A DNA stretch of 64,000 bases from Edaphochlamys debaryana (GCA_016858145.1 JAEHOE010000030.1:62001-126000); one strand, 5' to 3'. Positions 32,301 to 42,823 are shown, counted from the first letter of the stretch. Notes: generated by a model not told the origin, from the sequence alone. Numbers and translations: made by a program.

Positions 32301-35300
32301 GGGGCGGAGTGGCTGGTGGCCCGACGGGCCCGGGACCTGTCTCTGCTGACGGAGGGGGGGGTGGTGGACCTGGGGCAGCTGGCGTACAGCCTGTACGTGG
32401 CGGACCGGCACGGGGGCAACATGGTGCTACAGGTGGGGGGGGGGAGGGGGGGATGGAGTGAGGGGAGGGGAGGCGAACATGGCGTTGCACTTGGGGCGGG
32501 AGGAAGGGAGGGGAGGGGAGGCTGTTGAGCTGGAAAGACGACAAACGCCCCGCCGCCCCCCCCCCCCCTGCCCCCCCCCCCCAGGCCGCCCACACCTCGG
32601 CCATCACCATCCCCCGCGCCTACGACTCCACCCTCCTGGCGCTCAGGTCCCGCCCCCCCTCGGCGCTGCGCAAGGCCGCCGCCGCCCGGGGGACCACCGT
32701 GGCAGCGGCCGCCGCCAAGCTGCCGCCGCCGCCGCAGGCATCGACCATCTCCAGGTGTGCCATACCCATATTGCCTGGGTGGAATGTGCAGTGCGGGACG
32801 CGTGTGTAGGAGTTAAACGTAGGCGGCTTGCACGCACCGGGGTGTTTGTGGGGGGGGGGGCGGAGATTCGGATAGTGGGCCGGGCTATTGCGAGCGCGTG
32901 GTTTGAAAAAGTACGGTGGCAGCCAGGACGCGCTGTGTCTCAAACACCAGCCCATCTTGACATGCTCCTGCCCACTTTGATCTACCCAGCCTGAGGCCCC
33001 CGTGCCCTCCCCCCCTGACCTTTCCTTCCCTTCCCCGTCCTCCCCTTTCCTTCCCCCTCCCCCTCCCCCGCCCTTTCCCTTCCTCGTTCAGCGGCGGCGG
33101 CGTGGGGGGCAAGGAGCTGGCTGCGGGCGTGGTGACGATGCGCGGCGCGGAGCTTTCCTCGCCCGTCATGGTGGAGGCGCTGGCGGCGGTGCGCAAGGCG
33201 GCGGGCAGCGAGGGCTGGGTGGGGCTGCAGCGGTACATGCTGCACCTGCCCACACTGCACGGTGAGGGGGGCTGGGGGGGTGGGGCAGGGGGTGTTTGTT
33301 GCTGAGCGGGATCGCGCGGGGGAGGGGGTGGGGGAGCGGGAGCGGGGGAGTAAGGGAGAAGGGAAAGGGCGCTGCTGGGAGGGAGGCGGGGATAAGGAGG
33401 TGTGGAGCGGGCGTGGGAGGGCTGCACCCTCCGGCCGCAACCTCCCACGCACGACGACCTCGCACTCCTTCGCACCCCGCTCCCCCCCTCCCTTCTCAGG
33501 TATGCTCAACACCCTGGGCGTGTTCCGACCCAAGCTGGCCATGTCGGGGGACGTGGCCCGGCTGTCGCTGGACGCAGGTGGGGGGGCATGGGCACGGGGA
33601 GGGCAGGTGGGTTCTGGTAGGGGCAGGCAGTTGCAGGGAGCTTGGGGCGCCGAAAGGATGAAACCTTCGCCCATGCCCATTGGTTTCGTCCTGACCAAAT
33701 GGTGCCCTCCGCCCTCTCCGCCCCCCTTCCTCCCCCCCCCACCCACCCCAGGCGACATCACGGCCGACCCCCGCGCTGCCGCAGTGGCGGTGCAGGCGCG
33801 GACCAGCCCCGCCATCATCACCTCGCCCAACGTAGGGGCGGGAGGGGGTGGGGGGGCCGGAGAGAGGGAAGTTGGGGCGTGCCCGGTCGTCACCACCCTC
33901 ACCCCGTCCTCAGCCTCGTTGTACTGCCCTCATTGCCCCCCCCCCCCTGACAGGAGGTGGACGATCTCATCCCCCTGCTCATGGCCCAGGTGAGGGGTGG
34001 CCTGCATGGGCGTGAGGGGCAGACACGGCCCGGGACCGGGACGCAAGCCACTGTCCCTCGACTGTCCTTTCCTGTGCCGGGTTTACCGAAGAGGCGACGC
34101 CGTGCCGCTTAGCTCCGAAACCCACGCCCCCACCCGCCGGGCGCAATCTCACCGCACTCTGCCGCCCCCTCGTACGCTGCGCCTTCCTGGAGAGGCGACG
34201 CCATGCTCCACATACACACACACCAACCTCCTCCCCAACCTCCTCCCCCTCTCCGCCTTTCAACCCACTCCCCCAACACCGCCTCCCCCTCTCCCCTCCC
34301 CCTCCCCCCCCCTCCCCCTCCCCTCTCCCCCCCCCCCAAGGACCGCTCCGCCTCCTTCCGTGATATCGTGTCGGGTCACGGCGGCGGCGGCGAGGGCGGC
34401 GCCCAGGTGGTGGTGGCGCCGCTGGCCCTGCTGAGCTCCAAGCAGGGGCAGCGCATACTACTCTTCATCGCGAACAACGATGTGGGTGCGGGGGTGGAGG
34501 GGGGGATGGAGGGTGGAGGGGGGGTGGAGGGTGGAGGGTGGGTGGAGGGTGGAGGGGGGAAAAGTGGGTGTTTGTGACTGGGGAGGAAGGGGTGGGGCGG
34601 AAGGAGGAAATGATGTGTGGCCGCTGAAGCGGCTTTGCCCCTCTTCCTGTCCAGTCGATCTTCTCCTTACGGGGGTGGAGCGGGATAGGGCGGAAGGGGG
34701 ACATGCTGTCGGAGTACGGCGCTGCTGCAGTGGCTTTGCCCTCGATCACCCCGGTCACTTCTCTCCTTCCTCCCCCCTGTCCCTTTCCTCTCCCTTTACC
34801 GTCTGCCCTCACCCCAGCCCCAACCCCAACCCCTCCCCTCCCTCCCCCTCCCCCTCGCCCCCCTCCCCCCTCCCCTCCCCCCCTGTCAGGTCACCCAGCT
34901 GGCCGTCAACCTGGTCCTCATGATGGCCCGCCCCGGCCGGGACGTGGTCCACCTGGTCACCGTGGTGCACAACAGCCTGCAGAGCGCGGCGGGGCAGGCG
35001 CTGGTGGTGAAGTACCTCAACCAGGTGGGGTGGGGGTGGGGGGGAAGGGGAGTGGGGGAGGGGGAGGGAGGGGGAGGGGGAGGGAGGGGAGGGGTTGGGG
35101 GTGGGCACGTGGTTGAAAGCTGGAGAGGTGGCTGTGCGGAGCGGAGACGCGGTGGCGACGGGACTGCGGGTATGGGGCGGGTTCACATGGCAAAGGATTG
35201 CGTCGCTCCATCGCATCTTCCCTCTTTCCGCCATGATCCCCCACCCACCCCCCAGTCATCACACACACTGACCCCAACTCCCCGGCTCATGATGCAAGCA

Positions 35301-37517
35301 GCCCTTCACGCACTCAATCCCCCCCCCCATCCCTAACAAGTCGACGCTCTCCCGGTTATCAGCTTCAAACAACCCGCCCCCCTCCCCCCCCATCTCCTGT
35401 CGGCGCGTTCCCGCTCAGCAACCAACACCCCCCCCATCTCCCCCCACCCCCCCATCTCCCCCCCTCCCTCCCCAAACCCCCAGATCTCCAACGCCATGAT
35501 CGAGGCGCATGCTGACGTGGAGGTCAAGGGCCTGGGCGGGCTGCTGGACTGCATGGAGGCGGCGGTGCGCAAGCTGGAGCCCCACATGGTGGTCATGGCC
35601 TCGGCGGCCCTCACCATGAGCAACCTGAACACGGCGTCCGTCATGGTGGGGGGGCGGGGGGGGGGAGGGGTTTGGAAAGGGGGCGGAAAGGGGGAGGGAG
35701 GATGGGGTTGGGAAGGGGGTGAAGGGGGGAGGGAGAAGACAAGTATGTGTAGCCAATCGGGAGCCGGTCCGAATAAGGTGCTTTTTGTCTGTTTCCTTTG
35801 CCCATGGGCCCATGGTGCCCCTGCCAACCCTCCCCACTACCACCACCCCCTCCACAATCTCACCCACCCACCCACCCCAGGGCTCCGTGACGCTCTCCTG
35901 CCTCAAGCGCCTGACCCTGCCCATCGCCGTGGTCACCAGCAACAGCAAGCACCTGGTGCTGACGCAGAGGCGTGAGTGGAGCCAGGGGGAGTGGGGGGAT
36001 GGGTGAGGGGGCGGGGGCGGGGGTGGGGAGGCTTGGGTGGCCTGGGGGCACCCATGACAGGACAGGGAGACTGCGCAGGAGGCATGGTTGGCTCTGGGTC
36101 CTGACCTACCTCGTTTCCGTCCCCCCCTCTACCCCCCCACCCGCCCACGGTCCCCCCTCCCCGTCCCCCCTCCCCGCCCCTCCCCCTCCACACAACCCCA
36201 GGCACCGCCCTCCGCTGCATGGCTGTGGTGGAGTCCACCGCCCGGCCCTGCCTCAACTTCCTGTGCGGGGCGTGCATGGAGCCGCTGAGGGGGGACAAGC
36301 TGGTGCTGGCGGCGTACCACCCCACAAGACAGGTGGGGAGGGGGGGGGAGGAGGGGGGACCTAGGGGGTGGGGCGCGGGGCTGGGGGCTCGGGGTTGGGG
36401 GGCTCGGGGTTAGGGGGCTCGGGGTTAGGGGGAAAAGGGAGAGGCTCCGAGGAGAGCGAGGTGGGGTAGATGAGGCTGAGGACAGGAGGGCGTGAGGGCA
36501 GTGGGTGTGAAGGGCTACTTGCAGTGGGTGTGTGAAGCCCGTAAAACCGCCCCGGAAACGCTGCCTTGCGCTCCTTCGCCCCTCCCCTCACCCCCCTGTG
36601 TACGTTCCCTCCCCTCCCCACCCCCCCAGATGACCACCCAGCAGCAGCAGACCCAGCGGCGACTGGTGGACAACTTCAGCGACATAGCCTCGAGTGGGTG
36701 GGGAGGGGAGAGGGGAGGGGAGGGGGAGGGGGGAGCGGAGGGTCGGGGAGGGGAGGCCAGAGTGAGTGGGGCTAGGTGCAGGGGGCCCCTTTGGGCGATT
36801 TTAGCGCATGGGTATGGGTGGGGAGGTGTGGATGCTTGCGCCGGACTCCAGCCCCGGGCGCCCAGGGCTTGCAGAGGGTGCGGGGTGGGAGGGGAGGCGG
36901 AGGGAGTGCTGGTGTCAGGGCTCCCCAGTCGCTCAGGGCCGTAGGGCGGACTGCAGCTGCGGCTCTCCAGCCTTGCCGCCTCATACCCCCAGCCCCCAAC
37001 CCCCTGCCCCACAACCCGCTGCCCCACAACCCCAACCCTCTACACATCCCGCCCCCCCAGGCCACCGCTTCCACTCCTCCTACCGCATGCAGCTGGACGG
37101 GCCGCTGGAGAAGGCCCTGTCCTCGGCCATAGACGGAGAGACGGTGCACCTGGTGGGGCTGCAGGTGAGCAGGGGGGGAGGGGGCGTGAGGGAGGGGGGG
37201 AGGGGGAAGAAGGAGGGAGGGAGGGAGGGGGGCAGAGGGTGAGGCTTGGGGGGGTATGGGAAGGGGGGGGGCGTTGGGTTGGGTAGGGCACTCGGAGGTG
37301 GATTCTGGGCTGGCCCTCGAGCACCCGCCGCCCTAGGGAGTAGCAAGGCAAGGCAATCCCTCCGAGCTTAGACCCCTTTCCCCTTACCCCTCCTCCTCCC
37401 CCCCCCCCCCGTCCTCCCCCCCAGGTCGCCGCCGGCACCAAGGGCATCCCGGGCCACGTGCTGGGCCTGATCCGGTCCTGCAAGGGCGGCGTGCTGGTGT
37501 TCCGGGACACGGCGTGA
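20370..37517 (+). CDS. Large disordered protein with USP-like C-terminal modules
   Basis: Thirty-six exons chain in phase to about 1846 residues: 20370-20484, 20563-20624, 21471-21616, 22434-22617, 22744-22946, 23190-23275, 23626-23738, 24084-24233, 24688-24768, 24990-25267, 25472-26382, 26827-26934, 27120-27199, 27882-28086, 28315-28859, 29301-29354, 29689-29823, 30120-30206, 30605-30689, 30941-31037, 31255-31339, 31550-31639, 32247-32432, 32585-32754, 33092-33261, 33500-33577, 33752-33831, 33954-33989, 34341-34481, 34890-35024, 35484-35645, 35881-35971, 36202-36332, 36630-36693, 37061-37164, 37425-37517. It starts MGNASAKG (possible N-myristoylation) and has a charged helical stretch (about 60-110). 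Disordered Gly/Ser/Ala/Pro regions follow to about 1090. Residues 1100-1846 are conserved-looking: KLVVVLAINDD (near 1215) and ILLFIANND...HLVTVV...HMVVMASAAL...SVTLSCLKRL...PIAVVTS (about 1577-1708), with the strand-helix order of universal stress protein/HUP folds. That assignment is inference; the function is unknown. A TATAAT overlaps the proposed ATG, so the start is less certain than the rest. Confidence 0.75.
21617..22433 (+). other. Long intron with G-rich and TCCCC tracts
   Basis: This 817-base intron of the large gene holds a G-rich plus-strand half, a CAG at 22292 that is not needed for phase, and a perfect pentanucleotide tract. No exon is required here: 21616 (phase 2) joins 22434 to complete CGG. 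Confidence 0.65.
22324..22414 (+). repeat. (TCCCC)n perfect pentanucleotide microsatellite
   Basis: About 18 perfect copies of TCCCC form a pure pyrimidine strand that runs into the acceptor of the exon at 22434. Confidence 0.95.
23046..23094 (+). repeat. 14-bp tandem repeat in an intron
   Basis: GTGAGTGGGGAGGG is repeated three to four times with small changes. Each unit starts like a 5' splice site (GTGAGT). Confidence 0.8.
23447..23488 (+). repeat. (GCTGGCG)6 tandem repeat in an intron
   Basis: Six perfect 7-bp units lie within the intron between exons 23190-23275 and 23626-23738. Confidence 0.95.
24559..24580 (+). repeat. Dispersed intronic repeat, copy 1 (short)
   Basis: It carries the core CCGCTCAGCAACAAACA shared with the intronic copies at 26711, 33290 and 35400. 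Only the core is preserved here. Confidence 0.6.
25262..25327 (+). repeat. (GGGT)n microsatellite spanning a splice donor
   Basis: About sixteen GGGT units start at the end of the exon ending near 25263. GT donors occur every 4 bases, so neighbouring donors differ in phase. The next exon (25472) needs phase 2, which the donor at 25268 gives and the first one (25264) does not. Confidence 0.9.
26711..26740 (+). repeat. Dispersed intronic repeat, copy 2
   Basis: The unit is CGGCGCGATCCCGCTCAGCA followed by ACAAACACCC, about 30 bases. It matches 35401-35430 at all but two positions and the reverse complement of 33291-33320 at nearly all. Confidence 0.75.
27634..27650 (+). repeat. Echo of the exon start at 27882
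   Basis: CGCGCAG|ATGCTGTCGGGCACC resembles CGCGCAG|GTGCTTTCGGGCCCG 248 bases downstream, acceptor included. Confidence 0.6.
27701..27850 (+). repeat. 14-bp minisatellite
   Basis: ATCTATCTCACCAC is repeated about ten times, nearly perfectly. It fills most of the intron between the echo at 27634 and the true exon start at 27882. Confidence 0.95.
29162..29176 (+). repeat. Echo of the exon start at 29301
   Basis: CCCCAG|CTCATGTCCATGTAC is identical to the true acceptor and first 15 bases of the exon 139 bases downstream, after which the two diverge. Confidence 0.75.
29221..29283 (+). repeat. Three 21-bp tandem units before an acceptor
   Basis: CTCTGCAACCCCCTCTCCCC-type units are repeated three times between the echo at 29162 and the exon at 29301, supplying the pyrimidine tract. 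Confidence 0.9.
29395..29422 (-). repeat. Dispersed intronic repeat, diverged copy
   Basis: Read on the minus strand it contains TCCCGCTCAGCGTCAAACAC, about 22 of 27 positions like the copy at 26711. Confidence 0.45.
31822..32246 (+). repeat. ~103-bp array of duplicated 3' splice sites
   Basis: Copies start at 31822, 31937, 32040 and 32143, and the true exon starts at 32247; steps are 115, 103, 103 and 104. Each copy repeats a CT-rich tract, CTGACAG (GTAAG in the first copy) and the first 30 bases of the exon (GGCGAGCTGCAGATGCTCAT, then GGGCCGCAC), then CCGTCCCCCTAGCTCC and the next CT tract. Only the last copy continues into the full exon (residues GELQMLMGRTLLERF). Confidence 0.95.
33290..33322 (-). 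repeat. Dispersed intronic repeat, copy in inverse orientation
   Basis: The reverse complement reads GCGCGATCCCGCTCAGCAAC then AAACACC, nearly identical to 26711-26740. It lies just after a splice donor. Confidence 0.75.
35400..35430 (+). repeat. Dispersed intronic repeat, copy 3
   Basis: CGGCGCGTTCCCGCTCAGCA then ACCAACACCC, two changes from 26711-26740. Confidence 0.75.
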
Positions 37518-38098
37518 GGCGCGGGGCCTGCACGGGCCCAAGGCGGACCCAACCTTGGGCCCGCAGCAGCGCAGGCGTCACATGGTGCAGGGCCCGCCAG
37601 CATGGCCGGGGGGCACAATCAAACGGTAGATGTGGATAGGACCTAGTGACGCGCACGTGCGGGGTAGTGAAGTGGTGCGCTCTGGTTTGGCGGGTGGCGG
37701 TTAGGCGGTGGCGGACGGTGGGGATGCTTGCGCGCTGCAAATGGCATGTCACCACAAACAAGGAATAGGGTCTGTGATGAGCTGACACGGGTGCATCGTG
37801 ACTCGGGGCTCATTGGGCCTGTGGCCACGCAGGACCAACGCAGCTCACCCGCCCGCGATACGGTATGGGTAGGGAATGTTCTTCAATCCCCTTTGACGGT
37901 GCTGTCGGTCGCGGCGGGGGCGGTGTGGCGGCAGCGGCCGACCGCTGGAGGTGCCGCCCGCGTTGAACCCCTGGGGGATTGGATGCCTCCAGTCCTGGAG
38001 AGTGCGTGTTACTGTGTGGGTGCGTTCGTGTACAGCATGTGTGTGACGATCTGCAGTGCTGAAGGCCCGTATGGGCCTGCACCGTATGTGGGGATGCA

Positions 38099-38133
38099 GG
38101 GGTGGGTGGGTGGGTGGGTGGGTGGGTGGGTGG
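38099..38133 (+). repeat. (GGGT)n microsatellite
   Basis: About eight near-perfect GGGT units, here outside any intron. Confidence 0.9.
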
Positions 38134-38635
38134 ATGGGGTAGATCAGGACCCGCAGCGCGTGCCCATGCGTGCGGGGCTCGGGGCTCGGCGGGTGGTGCT
38201 CGCCGGCCGTAATAGTGTCATGGAACGATGGATGCAGCGGACATCGGCGGTTGAGGTGGCCTGCGGCGCGCGGGGTGTTGTGGGCAAGCGCGCTCCAGTG
38301 TGTCGCACGGGTGAGATGTGGGCTGACATGGTAGTGGGTGGCTTTGGTCTGGGCCCAGGGGCCTCTGTGGGTCCCGGGTGTGGCTCAGTCTCTGCCGGGT
38401 CGGCTCCACACCGGCAGGCCTCCAGAGGCCTCCCACTACTGCCCTGCCCTGCCTTGGGCAGCGCCTACCGTGTGAGGCTCGGCAGGCTTTGGGGCGGTCC
38501 AGAGGTGCAAAGCCAAACCTCGGGGTGCGCGGGTGATGGGTGACGTTTTGCGCCGCGCTGAGACATGCGCCGCGTGAAGGTGTGAGACAATGACTTGAGA
38601 CTTCAAGGCGTGCGAGGCTGCGCGGTCCGGACAAT

Positions 38636-38640
38636 TGTAA
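38636..38640 (+). terminator. Candidate TGTAA polyadenylation signal
   Basis: First TGTAA after the stop codon of the large gene (37517). It implies a 3' UTR of about 1.1 kb, long but usual for volvocine genes. Confidence 0.35.
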
Positions 38641-38978
38641 GGCTCTGGTGGGAGGGGTGTGCCGACTCTGCATGACGCCGTTAAGAGGGTCCATGCGTGT
38701 GGTGAGCATCAGGGTCTGTCCGGGTGGCGGATGGAGCTGGGCCAGAGGCGGTAGGGAGGAAGGTGGTGGGAAAGGGGTGGTTGGCTGTTGGGGGGTGGAG
38801 GCTGTGCTCAGGAGCGGCGGGTTAAGAGGTGGCTGGTGGGGGAACAGCGGGGGAGGCGTCGTGGCGGCACGTGGGCTCCAGACCCGGGCCCGATGGGCCT
38901 GCATCCTGGCAAGGCCTTTTCACCCACGATCTCCCGACCTTGCTTATTTGATCATAAACTATCTTAAGCTCGCACCGT

Positions 38979-39946
38979 ATGGATGACCTCGCCCGCGTCT
39001 GGATGCCGGAGGTCATCCAGCGCGTTGCTGCCTTCCTGCCAGGAAACGAGGTTGCTGTGACAGTGCGCTTTGTCGACCGCACATCCTCTAGAGCGCTCCA
39101 GGGACGATGTGAGGTGTCGCTCGAGGAGCCTCTGCCGAATGGAGCTGCTGCCGCCTTCGCGGCGCATTGGTCGGCGCCCAGTGCCTGCCGGCGCCTCACC
39201 TTTCTCCAGAGGCGCAAGCTACTGCATCTCATAGCAGCAGCAACGGGCGACCTGGATATGCTGGCCGTGGCTGCAAAGGCGACCGGCTTGGCCCTCGATC
39301 GCATCGTGCTCTCTGCCGCAGCCAAGGCGGGAAAGCTGGCCGTCTGCCAGTGGATGTGCGAGACGGGCCGGCTGCCACCCGGCACGTACCTGAGCTGGTT
39401 TGCCCTGGCGTCAGCGGCCGAGGGAGGGCACATGGACGTCTGCGAGTGGGCCCTAAGCCTCGACCCACGCTGCAACGGCCCACGGCCGGACGATCTGTGG
39501 TACGCAACAGCCGTCCGGCGGGCGGCCCGGGGCGGCCACGTGGAGACGGTGGAGTGGCTGCTGGCACGTGCGAGCGGGCGGAGCACCTACCTCACCTGGC
39601 CGTGTGTGCTGGAGGCGGCGGCGGAGGGCTGCGACCTGCCGGCCTTCCAGCAGCTGTGCGGGCGGCAGGGGGGAATGGCGGCACTGGAGGAGTCGAAGCG
39701 GGACAACTTTTTGGCCTGTGTGGTGGCCAGCAGCCATCCCGACTGGAGGGTGAGCGCACGGCCTTATGTTCGTATGTTCGGTGGGGACTCATCGGGGCGC
39801 ATGTTTGGGGGTCCGGGTGCATCCGTCGTTGGACGCTTTCCTTCCACGTTCCAGCCACCGCGTGTCGCCTTTCCTTTGGATTACTGGCGCCTGGGGGCAC
39901 GGCCTGACGCCCCGTCGGCCCGTGCACGCTTCGAACGTCCCTCTCC

Positions 39947-39986
<40 letters not shown>

Positions 39987-41515
39987 GCCAAGGCTGAGTG
40001 GTGCATGGAGCAGGGCTGCGAGCTGGGGGCTGGATGCGCCAGGCGGGCGGCCCTCAAGGCGGCCGTGGAGCTGAAGGGCGGGGCGGTGGTGGAGCGACTC
40101 CTATGGCTGGAGGAGCAGGGGCACGGGCTGGGCGGAGGCGGAGGTGATGAGTCTGTGCTGACGACCGCCATTGAGGTAAGGGCGCTGAACCAAACGGTGA
40201 ACAGGCGTCTCCCAGCCTGGGCCTGCGTGGGCTGCGGGCGTTGGCTGCTGGGCCAGGAAGGACCCGGGCTCGGGCTCGACCATTTAAGCGGTTTGGTGGA
40301 TGGCTAACTCGCTATGCGTCTCAAGACGGGCTTGGCGCTCGCTGTCTGCCAATCAACCGGCGACTAAGGCCTGTGCCTTGAGACCACACCGGCCGCAACA
40401 GCTGCAAGTCTCGGTCTCCGTCTTGTTCTCCACCCCTACATACGCAACCTGCCCGCCCCCTGCCCCGTCCCCCTGCCCCGCCTCCAGATGAGCAACGCCG
40501 CCGCCGTGCGCTACATGCTGGGCCTGGGGCTCCGCGGCACGGCTGACGTGGACTGGGCCGATTGCGACCTGGACCTGGAGGTCCTGCGGGTGCTGCACGG
40601 GGCGGGCTGCGACCTGGGCTCGCCCGGCACACTGGCAGCGAGGGCCTGCCGCTTGGGCCAGCAGCCCATCCTGGAGTGGCTGCTCGAGACGTACGGCGGC
40701 GCCGAGGCGGTCGGCGGCCTGTGGGACTGCTTCACCAACGCGGTCCGGTCGGGCAACGTGCGCCTGGTTCGCTGGCTGAGGGAGCGGCTGCGGGGCGAAG
40801 GGGTGGGGCCTGCTGGCTGCACGCCGCCGGGGGGTGCCGGGCGCTCCGAGGCTTCGGCATGGGGGGGGCAGCAGCAGGTGCAGGAGCTGTGGCGCGAGGC
40901 GGCTGCGTCCGGGAGCGAGGAGATGCTGGAGCTTCTCCTGCTCGAGTGGGGCTGCCCCCTGCCGGTGTACGAGGTGCGCTTGTGGGAGGGGATGGGACCG
41001 GCGACCGGAGACTGAGGGCGAGAGGTGGTTAAGCGCATAAGCATGCCCCGCCCTGACGCTACCGGTCCTGCTTTCCCCTGTCATGCCCGGACCCACAGCC
41101 CGGCGAAGCGAGCCAGGTGTGGGTCGCCGCCGCCTGGAACGATGACCTCCGGACGCTGCGGGTGCTGCGGCGCCTGGGCGGCGGCACGGGGCTGCCGTGG
41201 GGCTCGGCGGGCACCTTTGAGTCCTGCCTTTGGGACCCTGATGCGCCGCGGGGCCCTCACGTGCACACCCTGGAATGGCTGGTGGCCGAGGGCTGCCCGG
41301 TGGACTGGGCGCGGGCGGAACGTGTGGCGCGTGAGCGGGTGGTAAGCTCGCGTACCTATGACGGTGAGGGCAAGGCGGTGCTCGAGTGGGTCAGGGCGCA
41401 GCGCGCGCGCCGGGAGTCGCTGGGGGGCCTGAGGCGCTCCGTGCGCTCGGCCCGTGACTGGGCTGTGGGAAGGCTGGACGTTGTGCGGGGAGTGCTGGCG
41501 GCGGCCCGGCGTTGA
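38979..41515 (+). CDS. F-box-like / ankyrin-type repeat protein
   Basis: Four exons in phase 0 (38979-39749, 39987-40175, 40488-40973, 41099-41515) give 620 residues. The N-terminus (WMPEVIQRVAAFLPGNEVA, then VRFVDR) resembles the F-box-like start of a large volvocine ankyrin family. Downstream there are irregular helix-turn-helix repeats of the form AAxxGxLxVCQWMxExG, AAEGGHMDVCEWAL, AARGGHVETVEWLL, ACRLGQQPILEWLLE, AVRSGNVRLVRWLRE and AAASGSEEMLELLL. These are degenerate ankyrin repeats, a protein-interaction scaffold; the partner is unknown. The first intron ends in a GT dinucleotide run that abuts the acceptor instead of a pyrimidine tract. The start ATG follows an AT-richer leader and begins the conserved region. 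Confidence 0.8.
39949..39983 (+). repeat. (GT)n microsatellite abutting an acceptor
   Basis: About 17 GT units run directly into GCAG|GCCAAG, the acceptor of exon 2 of the ankyrin-type gene. Confidence 0.95.
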
Positions 41516-41719
41516 GGCGAGGTCTGAGGCGGTTTCGTTGCGGACCATCTGGTTGCTGGGAAGGAGGCGGTTGTTTGCGAGCTGATTTGTCGGCCTGTTT
41601 CTGGCGTGTCCTGGCCCGTTCTGATGCGTGAAGGAGAAACCCGGTCCCGGCGTGGGCCCGCTCCCGCTCGCGGGAAGGTCGGGCGTGGGCCCGGCCTAGG
41701 CCCACCAGTCCCGACTGCG

Positions 41720-41724
41720 TATAA
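41720..41724 (+). promoter_or_regulatory. TATA box of small gene copy 1
   Basis: GCGTATAAGTGCTC lies 50 bases before the ATG and is conserved exactly in copy 2. Confidence 0.55.
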
Positions 41725-41773
41725 GTGCTCTCGTAACCATTTGCCGCTATAGCTAGTTTGCATCAACTGCGGA

Positions 41774-42229
41774 ATGCTTCTGCATAGTGCCCATACATCA
41801 CGCCTCGCGCTTGCTTGTGACACCTCGGTCGGCGCATCCAGTATCGACCAACCTCCAGCTGGCGCAGTAAGCTGGTGAGCTATGATCCTCTGCAGTGCAA
41901 GGGCCTGGGGAAAGATGTTTACCGCATCCCGGGATGCCGCTCTCTAGGCAAACGCTGAAATCGTGCCGTTTCTATTCAGTGCAGCTATCAACCGTGCACT
42001 GGAGATGCTAAGGGAGGAACCGGAGCTCCTGAACACCTCCGGCAAGCGCGACTACAAGGCCGCCGCGCTTCAAGCCGAGGTCACTGCTCTGGTCGCAAAG
42101 GACCAAAAGCAGGAGAAGGAGCAGGAGCGGGAGCAGGACCCCTGCACTTGCTGGTGCGAGAGCATCTTCGAGGTGCTGGCCACCGCCGCGCTGCACATGT
42201 TATGCGGGGGCGTCGGCAGCCATAGGTGA
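41774..42229 (+). CDS. Small Cys-containing protein, tandem copy 1
   Basis: Exons 41774-41874 and 41980-42229 (intron 41875-41979, GTGAGC...TTCAG) encode 116 residues. Exon 1 encodes MLLHSAHTSRLALACDTSVG and a short linker, which could be an organelle-targeting or signal region. Exon 2 has a charged helix (NRALEMLREEPELLNTSGK), a Lys/Glu/Gln-rich run (KDQKQEKEQEREQ), then DPCTCWCESIFEVLAT and a hydrophobic Cys-bearing end (LHMLCGGVGSHR). I do not recognise the family. The intron phase and both splice sites are kept in copy 2 although the intron sequences differ, which supports the model. Confidence 0.6.
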
Positions 42230-42823
42230 CCCGTTGAGGGCGCAAGCTATGCCAGTGCATGAGGAGAGGCTGTGAAGCGGTGGACATACAGATCGGGGTC
42301 TCGACAGATAGGGACAGGTCGCCGTAGAGACTGTGCTGGCAGGCGGGTACCACTCGGCCCTTTGCCCTAGGGTCGCCTGAGTCCCCGCCGGATTTGACTT
42401 TTATGTGGTCTATGCCTCATACAGGAGTCCCTGGATGGGGCCGGGCCGCACTTTGGTGACCAACGAGCGCCAAATGTCGCGCGACATGCCGACCTGCGCG
42501 GTTGAAGGCTCTAGGTCGGCGCAAGGCCCGAGCTCAGGCGGTCAACCGATGGCGATTACCTTGTTTGTCGAGCTGCCAGCTGCGGCCATCTTCCCGCACC
42601 AAAACAAGCTCAAACATCGCAGTCGGGTTTCGATGGGTTAAGGCGTGGGATGGCTGAGCCCGTTCTGATGCGCGAAGGAGAAACCCAGTCCCGGCGTGGG
42701 CCCGAGCTGCGGTTCGCGGGAAGGTCGGGCCGGTTAGGCCCGGCCTAGGCCCCGCCAGTCCCGGCTGCGTATAAGTGCTCTTGTAACCATTTGCCGCTAC
42801 AGCTAGCTTGCATCCACTGCGGA
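42230..42823. other. Spacer between the duplicated genes
   Basis: The first ~115 bases and the last ~165 bases belong to the duplicated units. The middle (about 42346-42656) is unique, with no gene seen. Confidence 0.6.
42770..42774 (+). promoter_or_regulatory. TATA box of small gene copy 2
   Basis: The same GCGTATAAGTGCTC as copy 1, 54 bases before the ATG. Confidence 0.55.

Larger units (their letters stand above)
37518..38978. other. 3' UTR of the large gene and intergenic DNA
   Basis: No exon is supported. A TGTAA at 38636-38640 is about 1.1 kb after the stop and could end the transcript. A GGGT microsatellite lies at 38099-38133. The remainder up to 38978 would hold the promoter of the ankyrin-type gene. 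Confidence 0.4.
41614..42345 (+). repeat. Tandem duplication, copy 1 (promoter, gene, 3' region)
   Basis: From GCCCGTTCTGATGCGTGAAG to GAGACTGTGCTGGCAGG this segment is closely similar to 42657-43425, interrupted by short indels. It covers a GC-rich upstream region, TATA box, both exons, the intron and about 110 bases after the stop. Confidence 0.85.

Noticed and set aside
36385..36432. GGGGTTAGGGGGCTC units resembling telomeric TTAGGG repeats
   Set aside because: Only about three 17-bp units within an intron; the volvocine telomere repeat is TTTTAGGG and no array is present.
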